Source of the DNA: Chitinilyticum aquatile DSM 21506
Lineage (GTDB): Bacteria > Pseudomonadota > Gammaproteobacteria > Burkholderiales > Chitinibacteraceae
Length of the DNA stretch: 64,000 nucleotides
NCBI RefSeq assembly: GCF_000430805.1
Contig: NZ_AUMS01000015.1
Span: forward strand, 1-64,000
Direction: 5' to 3'
The notes beneath the pieces were generated by a model. That model was given only the letters and a program-made list of their open reading frames with translations, was not told the DNA's origin and did not search any database. This document shows positions 58,562-64,000 of this stretch, piece after piece. A program made the translations under genes and the position numbers. Within the stretch, counting starts at the first letter, position 1; each line of letters begins with the position of its first letter.

Positions 58562-59458
58562 TCACTTCTTGGCGCGCGGGTGTGCGGCGTCATACACCTT
58601 GGCCAGATGCTGGAAATCGAGGTGTGTGTAGACCTGTGTGGTGGCGATGCTGGCATGCCCCAGCAACTCCTGCACGGCGCGCAGATCGCCGGAGGATTGC
58701 AGCAGGTGCGTGGCGCAGCTGTGGCGCAGCTTGTGCGGATACAGTGGTTCGGCCAGTCCCAGTACCTGCTGCCAGTGTTTCAGGCGCAACTGGATCGCGC
58801 GCGGTGTCAGCGCACTACCATTCTGGCTGACAAACACCGTGTTCACGCCCGGATGCACCAGCAGCGGGCGCTGCAGCAGCCAGCGCCGCAGGGCTTCACT
58901 GGCCGCCTGGCCAATCGGCACCAGCCGCGTCTTGCTGCCCTTGCCCAGCACGCGCGCTTCACCCTGAACCAGATCAAGCTCGTGCAGTTTCAGGCCCGCC
59001 AGCTCGGAGACGCGCAGGCCCGACGAATAGGCCAGCTCGAATATGGCCTTGTCGCGGCAGGACAGCGGGTCATCATCGGGCATTGCATCGAGAAAACCGC
59101 TGGCGCTGTCCGCAGTCAGCGTCTCTGGCAGCGGTTTGCGCGATTTCGGCGGGCGTACGCCATCCACCGGATTGAGCGGCCAGTGAAAGTCGCGGCACAT
59201 GATGCGGTAGAAGGCGCGCCAGGCCGACAGCGTGCGGGCAATGCTGCGCCCGGACAGGTTGCGGCTGGCAAGCATGCGCACCATGCCGCGAATATCCAGG
59301 GGGGTAAGCTCCTGCAGCCCTTTATCTTTCGCTAGTTCAGCCAGATACCCCAGGTCATGCCGGTAGGCTGCCAGCGTGTGCGGGCTGACCATGCGCTCAC
59401 CCTGCAGGTGGCGGAAGAAATGCTCGAAGTGTGGGTGATGTGTAGTGTGCTCGGCCAT
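58562..59458 (-). CDS. xerC: Site-specific recombinase XerC
   Basis: The 298-residue tyrosine recombinase has the N-terminal domain and catalytic residues Arg (GLRVSELAGL), Lys (GKGSKTRLVP), His-x-x-Arg (HKLRHSCATH), His (LLGHASIATT) and Tyr (QVYTHLDF). It lies in the dapF-DUF484-xerC group seen in gamma- and betaproteobacteria, so it is called XerC; its partner XerD is at 42556. MAEHTTHHPHFEHFFRHL is taken as the start; an in-frame GTG four codons earlier is possible. Confidence 0.94.
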   Translation of the reverse strand: MAEHTTHHPHFEHFFRHLQGERMVSPHTLAAYRHDLGYLAELAKDKGLQELTPLDIRGMVRMLASRNLSGRSIARTLSAWRAFYRIMCRDFHWPLNPVDGVRPPKSRKPLPETLTADSASGFLDAMPDDDPLSCRDKAIFELAYSSGLRVSELAGLKLHELDLVQGEARVLGKGSKTRLVPIGQAASEALRRWLLQRPLLVHPGVNTVFVSQNGSALTPRAIQLRLKHWQQVLGLAEPLYPHKLRHSCATHLLQSSGDLRAVQELLGHASIATTQVYTHLDFQHLAKVYDAAHPRAKK

Positions 59459-59463
59459 GCTTG

Positions 59464-59823
59464 TTACCACACCAGTACCCAGCGTGGGAGAAGAAAGTCT
59501 GGAAAGAGCACGACATCACTGCCGTAAAGCACGTTCCCGCGCGCCATTGCAGTACGCTCCTCGCTATCCGGCAAACCGAAGTGGTAAGGGATAATCCGTG
59601 GTGGCCCGGCAACATCGCGCCAGCTGATCTCAAGCGGGATCAACATCGCAAACAGCCCCGCCACCAGCAGGGTGCCGGGGCGGATACTCGGGAAAAGCCG
59701 GCGCCTTGTCAGTAAACACATCAGTAACAGAGCTGCCCAGAACAGGTGTGCACTGAGCAGCAGGCAGAAAATGACGAGGCTGCTGGCAAGAATCCACAGC
59801 GCGCCACGCACGCAGGCCATCAT
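59464..59823 (-). CDS. Small membrane protein, hypothetical
   Basis: The 119-residue protein has two or three hydrophobic segments near its N-terminus (WILASSLVIFCLLLSAHLFW, LLVAGLFAMLIPLE) and a hydrophilic C-terminal part (PYHFGLPDSEERTAMARGNV). I do not recognise the family. It sits between the DUF484 gene and xerC, separated from them by 9 and 5 bases, so it belongs to the same transcript. Confidence 0.65.
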   Translation of the reverse strand: MMACVRGALWILASSLVIFCLLLSAHLFWAALLLMCLLTRRRLFPSIRPGTLLVAGLFAMLIPLEISWRDVAGPPRIIPYHFGLPDSEERTAMARGNVLYGSDVVLFPDFLLPRWVLVW

Positions 59824-59832
59824 CTGTGACGC

Positions 59833-60564
59833 TCACGCATCCACCGGCGCTTCTTCGTCCAGTACCGGCACGTCGTCAAGGCGAGCCTCTTCGGCGATCT
59901 GGTCACAGCGCTCGCCGCTGGTGACGCGGCGGATGGCGGCGGAAACCAGCTCGGACAGGCGCTGCAGATACAGTGTGCCCATGTCGGGGAAGAAGCGCTG
60001 CGGATCTTCGCTCGCCATGACCAGAATGCCGAAGGGCTCGCCGGCCGTTTTCAGCGCGAACTGGGCAAACGATTGCAGCGTGCCGGGTTCTGCGCCGAAC
60101 CAGCCTTGCACCTCGTCGGTCGCATAGGGGCCGCAGTAGGGCGAAACCAGATTCTGCGCGAGCTTGCCGATGGCCTCGCCTACCGGGCTGAATTCGCGCA
60201 GATTGCTCTCCACGCCGCTAATCCACAGGCGCAGGGCCACATGCGGCACGCTGAAGCGCTGCTGCAGATGATATTCAAGGGTACCGATGATGCCGGGCAG
60301 ATCCTGTGCCTGCATCAGGTCGACGGTAAGGCGGTGCAGCTTGTCGGAGATCTGGTCGTTTTCTTCGCCGAAAGCGAGCAGCTCGACGAGCTTGCCTTCC
60401 AGTGCCCGGTTGCGCTCGCGCAGCGTCTGCAGCTGGCGCTCGGTCAGCGAAACCGCCTGCCCGCCGTGGCTGTTGGCCACATAGATGTCGGCAATGTCAT
60501 GGGCGTAGTGATCGAAAAATTCGGGATGCTGGCGCAGCCAGTCGAGCATGTCCTGTTCTTGCAT
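59833..60564 (-). CDS. DUF484 family protein
   Basis: The 243-residue protein begins MQEQDMLDWLRQHPEFFDHY and has a GAF-like domain (about 85-220), features of DUF484, which is usually encoded next to xerC. Its function is not established. The upstream in-frame codons before this ATG extend into a terminator and are rejected. Confidence 0.88.
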   Translation of the reverse strand: MQEQDMLDWLRQHPEFFDHYAHDIADIYVANSHGGQAVSLTERQLQTLRERNRALEGKLVELLAFGEENDQISDKLHRLTVDLMQAQDLPGIIGTLEYHLQQRFSVPHVALRLWISGVESNLREFSPVGEAIGKLAQNLVSPYCGPYATDEVQGWFGAEPGTLQSFAQFALKTAGEPFGILVMASEDPQRFFPDMGTLYLQRLSELVSAAIRRVTSGERCDQIAEEARLDDVPVLDEEAPVDA

Positions 60565-60627
60565 CGCAGTTTCTGCCAATGGGAAAACAAAGGAACATTC
60601 AACCACAGAGACGCGGCGAAGAGAGAA

Positions 60628-60663
60628 AAAAACCGACAATCCGGCGGGGAAATGTCGGTTTTT
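60628..60663 (-). terminator. Terminator-like hairpin between dapF and the DUF484 gene
   Basis: AAAAACCGACA (60628-60638) and TGTCGGTTTTT (60653-60663) form an 11-bp stem with a GC-rich loop. It suggests that dapF transcription stops here, so the DUF484-xerC genes may have their own start. Confidence 0.65.
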
Positions 60664-60686
60664 CGCGCGAAGGCGGTGTCAGGAGC

Positions 60687-61517
60687 TCAGTCGGCCAGCT
60701 CGCCGCTGAAGACGGTCACCGCTGGCCCGGTCATGAACACCGGAGTACCGGCGCCAGCCCAGGCGATGGTGAGGTCGCCGCCACGGGTATGAACCAGCAC
60801 GCGTTCATTCAGCAGGCCGCGGCGGATGCCGGCCACCACCGCGGCGCAGGCGCCGGTGCCGCAGGCCAGGGTTTCGCCGGCACCGCGCTCGAACACGCGC
60901 AGGCGGATTTCATCGCGGCTGACGATTTCCATGAAACCGGCATTCACGCGCGCCGGGAAGCGCGGGTGGTTTTCGATCAGCGGGCCCTGTTCCGCCACCG
61001 GCGCGGTGACGACCGAATCGACCACCTGTACCGCGTGCGGATTGCCCATCGAGACGACTGAAATATCCACGACCCGTTCGCCGACGATCAGCGGGTCGAT
61101 CAGCGCTTCGTTCGGGGCTTCGAAGGGGATTTCTTCCGGGGCGAAACGCGGCACGCTCATGTTGACGGTAACATTGCCATCGGCTTCCAGCTTCGGGTAG
61201 ATGATGCCTTTGGCAGTTTCGACCGCCAGCTCGTCCTTGTCGGTCAGGCCGGTGTCGCGCACGAAGCGGGCGAAGCAGCGCGCGCCGTTGCCGCATTGTT
61301 CCACTTCGTCACCATCGCAGTTGAAAATGCGGTAGCGGAAATCCACGCCGGGCTGGCTGCTTTGTTCCACCAGCAGCAGCTGGTCGAAGCCGATGCCGAA
61401 ATGGCGGTCGCCCCATTGCTGGATCAGCTCCGGAGTGAGCGTAACCGGCTGGCTGACGCCGTCGATCACCATGAAATCGTTGCCCAAGCCGTGCATTTTG
61501 GTAAAGCGCAGTGCCAT
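60687..61517 (-). CDS. dapF: Diaminopimelate epimerase
   Basis: DapF makes meso-diaminopimelate for lysine and peptidoglycan. The 276-residue protein has the two catalytic cysteines in [13 protein letters not shown] and [12 protein letters not shown], and the start [20 protein letters not shown]. It precedes the DUF484-xerC genes on the minus strand, the usual order. Confidence 0.97.
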   Translation of the reverse strand: MALRFTKMHGLGNDFMVIDGVSQPVTLTPELIQQWGDRHFGIGFDQLLLVEQSSQPGVDFRYRIFNCDGDEVEQCGNGARCFARFVRDTGLTDKDELAVETAKGIIYPKLEADGNVTVNMSVPRFAPEEIPFEAPNEALIDPLIVGERVVDISVVSMGNPHAVQVVDSVVTAPVAEQGPLIENHPRFPARVNAGFMEIVSRDEIRLRVFERGAGETLACGTGACAAVVAGIRRGLLNERVLVHTRGGDLTIAWAGAGTPVFMTGPAVTVFSGELAD

Positions 61518-61607
61518 GTCGAGAAGTCCGCAGTGAAGTTTTCCGGCAATGTAAACCCGGCATGCAGCAGGCGTACAGCAATCTTTTCTGATTGCCGATC
61601 AAGCCGG

Positions 61608-62396
61608 CTAATCAGCGGCTTGCTCGGCCAGTGGCAGGCGCCGCACGCGCGAGCGTGCCAGCGAGAAATCCGGGTCGGCCTCGGCAAATTCGACGCGGCC
61701 AGCCTTGCCCAGTAGCGCCATGCGCCAGCTGCCCAGCCAGTCACTGCGGAAGAAACCGTGCGAATTGCCCATCCATTCACCCACGGCCTGGTAGGCCGCT
61801 TCCCAGCGGGTGCTTACGCACAGCCAGAGCTCGTCATCGAGGCTGTTGATCGGGCAGCAGCTGAACCGGCCATCCTGCCAGCTGCGCAGGCCGTCGCTGC
61901 CGCGCAGTGCTTCCCACTCGGCGGCCAGCGCAGCAAGGGTTTGCTTGCCTGTTTTCTCGCCCAGCTCCGCAGCCGCCTGCAGCTGGGCCGCTTCGCACAT
62001 TCCTAGCGCAAACATGGCGTCGGGAAACACCGATTCAATCTGCGGCACGCGGATCAGCGTGAACGGGCGACCCCGACGCCACCAGGCGATGCGGCGCAGC
62101 ATCAGCTCCTCACCGCAGGAATTGCCCACCCACACGGTCAGATCAGCGGGCAGGCTGGCGAGCATTGCGCGTTCCTCGGCGAGCTTGTCGGCAAAGCGGT
62201 AGGGGAAGAAAGGGTTGACCTCGCTCCAGAATGCCGCGCGCGCTCCGGCGTCCGCATCGACATCGGCCAGCGGGCCGACGGGCAGGTCGTCGCGGGCGAC
62301 CAGAATGGCGGCGTCAGGCAGCGCCGCGCGCAATGCATCTGCCGCGCAGTCACCGAGAATCAGGTGGGTGGTCTTGCTCACTGAAGGCTTACTCAC
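61608..62396 (-). CDS. DUF1835-like protein
   Basis: The 262-residue protein has THLILGDCAADALRAAL and ARDDLPVGPLADVD near the N-terminus, resembling DUF1835, and a tryptophan-rich C-terminal part (ELWLCVSTRWEAAYQAVGEW) that may be the associated DUF3658 region. Function unknown. Its start overlaps the end of the CoA-binding gene by about 8 bases. Confidence 0.7.
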   Translation of the reverse strand: MSKPSVSKTTHLILGDCAADALRAALPDAAILVARDDLPVGPLADVDADAGARAAFWSEVNPFFPYRFADKLAEERAMLASLPADLTVWVGNSCGEELMLRRIAWWRRGRPFTLIRVPQIESVFPDAMFALGMCEAAQLQAAAELGEKTGKQTLAALAAEWEALRGSDGLRSWQDGRFSCCPINSLDDELWLCVSTRWEAAYQAVGEWMGNSHGFFRSDWLGSWRMALLGKAGRVEFAEADPDFSLARSRVRRLPLAEQAAD

Positions 62397-62808
62397 TGAA
62401 AAGGCGCCCGTACTCGACCATCAGGCAGCGGTCCATCACCACGGTCATGCCGGCGTCCTGCGCGCGCTGGGCGGCGGCGTCATTCACGACATCAAGCTGC
62501 AGCCACAGTGCCTGGGCGCCAATGGCCAGCGCGTCGTCGACGATGGCGTCGACTTCTTCCGGCCGGCGGAAAACATTGACCAGATCGACCGGCCCGGGGA
62601 TGGCGAGCAGGTTCGGATAGCACTTTTCCCCCAGCACTTCGGTCAGGCCAGGGTTGACCGGAATGATGGTGAAGCCCCATTGCTGCATGAGCCGCGCCAC
62701 GCCGTGGCTGGCACGGCCGGGCTTGTCGGAAATGCCGACCACAGCGATGCGCCGCGTGTTGCCCAGCAGGCTGCGGATTTCATCGTCACCGGGGTTGGGG
62801 AAACTCAT
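62389..62808 (-). CDS. CoA-binding (YccU-like) protein
   Basis: The 139-residue protein has a Rossmann-type CoA-binding domain (RRIAVVGISDKPGRASHGVA, IIPVNPGLTEVLGEKCYPNL, LWLQLDVVNDAAAQRAQDAG). AAGGAA lies about 7 bases before MSFPNPGDDEIRSLL; an ATG 12 codons upstream inside the repeat element is rejected. Members of this small family have no settled function. Confidence 0.87.
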   Translation of the reverse strand: MSFPNPGDDEIRSLLGNTRRIAVVGISDKPGRASHGVARLMQQWGFTIIPVNPGLTEVLGEKCYPNLLAIPGPVDLVNVFRRPEEVDAIVDDALAIGAQALWLQLDVVNDAAAQRAQDAGMTVVMDRCLMVEYGRLFSE

Positions 62809-62824
62809 GCAGGATTCCTTTGTT

Positions 62825-62871
62825 GGGTATATGGCTGCAGCCATTTTATATGAAGGGCTGCAGCTGTATAC
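62825..62871 (+). repeat. GGGTAT-N5-TGCAGCC repeat, copy D
   Basis: GGGTAT (62825-62830), five bases, TGCAGCC (62836-62842), an inner stem (GCTGCAGCC with GGGCTGCAGC) and GTATAC near the end. Its first ten bases (TGTTGGGTAT, from 62821) equal those of copy A and most of the next 40 positions align. It lies between ridA and the CoA-binding gene. Confidence 0.55.
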
Positions 62872-62876
62872 GGTGC

Positions 62877-63260
62877 TTATTCGCCAATCACCATCACGGC
62901 ATCGGCTTCCACCAGCGCACCCTTGGGAAGCGCGGCGGCCTGGACGGCGGCGCGCGCCGGGAAGGGGGCGCTGAAGTATTCGCCCATGATTTCGTTGAGC
63001 TTGGCAAAGTTGGCCAGATCAACAACGAAGACGCCCAGCTTCACGATGTCTTTCAGGTCACCACCGGCGGCCTGGCAGACCGCGCGCAGGTTCTGGAACA
63101 CGCGGTGTGCTTGCGCTTCGAAGCCATCCACGAGCACGCCGCTTTGCGGTTCCAGCCCGATCTGGCCGGACAGATAAACGGTGTTGCCCACTTTCACTGC
63201 CTGCGAATAGGTGCCGACGGCGGCGGGTGCGTGGTCGCTATGGATGATGGTCTTGCTCAT
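62877..63260 (-). CDS. ridA: RidA family reactive imine/enamine deaminase
   Basis: RidA hydrolyses reactive enamines such as 2-aminoacrylate. The 127-residue protein begins [20 protein letters not shown] and has [19 protein letters not shown] and [20 protein letters not shown], including the conserved Arg of the active site. AAGGAT lies about 7 bases before the start. Confidence 0.95.
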   Translation of the reverse strand: MSKTIIHSDHAPAAVGTYSQAVKVGNTVYLSGQIGLEPQSGVLVDGFEAQAHRVFQNLRAVCQAAGGDLKDIVKLGVFVVDLANFAKLNEIMGEYFSAPFPARAAVQAAALPKGALVEADAVMVIGE

Positions 63261-63380
63261 GGGTTTATCCTTTGTAGCAGAGTCGGTGTGAAAGGCTTAT
63301 TAAACCACAGAGAACGGCCTGACGAGCACGCCGGTACAAGCCGGATGGCCGTGTCTGCCAGACACTGGAAGGGCCGGGCG

Positions 63381-64000
63381 CTACATCAGATAGAAGCCGA
63401 CCAGCCGCTCGATGTCGCCGTTTTGTCTGGCATCGCGCAGTGCGGCGTTGAGCTTGTCGATGAAATCATCGCGGTAAGCCGGCGGCAGCGCCACGCCGAA
63501 ACCGACCCGGGCATCCTGGCTGGCCAGCTCGACCGTTTCTGCCAGTTGCAGTCGCTGGATGGCATCCGCAGTCGGGTGTGTTGCTTTCAGCTTTTTCAGC
63601 GCATGGGTAATGGCCAGCCGGTCGTTGGCGTAGCAGCCGATGCGTCCGGAGGCGAGTTTGAGCAGATTGGCTTCGTTGCCCTTGGCCTCTTCCACGCGGG
63701 CCTTGCCGGCACGGATGGCTGCCTGCAGGCTTTCCGTGAGCAGAAAGCCGGCATTGACACCGATCGTGATGTCGCCGAAATCATCGGGGAAGTGCTGGCG
63801 CGGGCGGCTCATCGCCGGCTGGCTGCAGACAATCACGATGGTTTCCCGCAGCAGCGGTGCGGAATACTGCGTAATGTAATTGCGCTCGCCCAACTGGTAG
63901 GGTGGAAACAGCGCCATGCTCTCGCCGCTTTTGAGCATGGCCAGGCCGTGTTTCCACGGCACCGGCTTCAGGATCAGGTCATAGCCTTCCAGTCCCGCAC
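63381..64000 (-). CDS. Periplasmic binding protein, family 3 type (5' end off the window)
   Basis: The frame is open to the right edge (AGLEGYDLILKPVPWKHGLA at the visible start), so the signal peptide and first lobe are outside; about 206 residues remain. The features (GESMALFPPYQLGERNYITQ, LASGRIGCYANDRLAITHAL) match the solute-binding family 3 fold, and the PWK-type loop resembles the gene at 57781. Ligand unknown. Confidence 0.75.
   Translation of the reverse strand, partial: AGLEGYDLILKPVPWKHGLAMLKSGESMALFPPYQLGERNYITQYSAPLLRETIVIVCSQPAMSRPRQHFPDDFGDITIGVNAGFLLTESLQAAIRAGKARVEEAKGNEANLLKLASGRIGCYANDRLAITHALKKLKATHPTADAIQRLQLAETVELASQDARVGFGVALPPAYRDDFIDKLNAALRDARQNGDIERLVGFYLM

Noticed and set aside
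63261-63290. A sixth GGGTAT-N5-TGTAGCC repeat before ridA
   Set aside because: GGGTTTATCCTTTGTAGC resembles the start of the element but contains the ridA ribosome site and lacks the middle and end parts.
60601-63313. ACCACAGAG at 60602 and 63305 as a dispersed repeat
   Set aside because: Both copies are only nine bases long and their flanks do not align; too short to support a family from this window.

Overview
The window is a stretch of bacterial chromosome, most likely from a betaproteobacterium of the order Neisseriales (Chromobacteriaceae or a relative). The reasons are the tuf-rpsJ / S10-spc-alpha ribosomal cluster, a murJ/rpsT divergent pair, a pilB-pilC-pilD-coaE-zapD type IV pilus cluster, the rpsP-rimM-trmD-rplS operon and an olsB/olsA ornithine-lipid pair. 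The genus cannot be named from the sequence alone. No rRNA or tRNA genes, insertion sequences, prophage or CRISPR arrays were seen. The region is almost entirely core genome.

Bases 1-15100 carry the translation/transcription block, all on the plus strand: the 3' part of tuf, rpsJ, then rplC-D-W-B, rpsS, rplV, rpsC, rplP, rpmC, rpsQ, then rplN-X-E, rpsN-H, rplF-R, rpsE, rpmD, rplO, secY, rpmJ, then rpsM-K-D, rpoA, rplQ. Between secY and rpmJ, where infA (IF-1) normally sits, there is a clearly recognisable but dead infA relic. The internal junctions of this block carry good sigma-70 promoters that overlap or abut terminator-like hairpins.

Bases 15100-33650: murJ (minus) and rpsT (plus); a response regulator with a degenerate GGDEF domain facing an EAL-CBS-GGDEF c-di-GMP protein; nadE; ftsK; a LOG-family gene; mltD; the gloB / yafS-like / rnhA group also seen in E. 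coli; olsA-olsB; zapD; coaE. Bases 33640-37440: pilD, pilC, pilB. Bases 37590-41950: a ypjD-like gene divergent from ffh, then the rpsP operon. Bases 42060-47510: ogt-like, xerD, a small MscS channel, clpA-clpS, a cold-shock gene.

Bases 47570-57190: two head-to-head paralogues of a small secreted cysteine protein (DUF4124-like), icd divergent from a rluE-like gene, a chemotaxis receptor, an OmpA-like lipoprotein, a LysR regulator divergent from azoR, then nudJ-mnmA. Bases 57185-64000: a WbuC-type cupin, a periplasmic binding protein, then on the minus strand xerC, a small membrane protein, DUF484, dapF, a DUF1835 protein, a CoA-binding protein, ridA and a second binding-protein gene cut by the right edge.

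The observations most worth following are the infA pseudogene, a family of about 40-60 bp GGGTAT-N5-TGTAGCC repeats lying just downstream of five genes, the promoter/hairpin overlaps and structured leader in the ribosomal cluster, and a shared TCGCGGGYTT element directly after the -10 box of three ribosomal-protein promoters.
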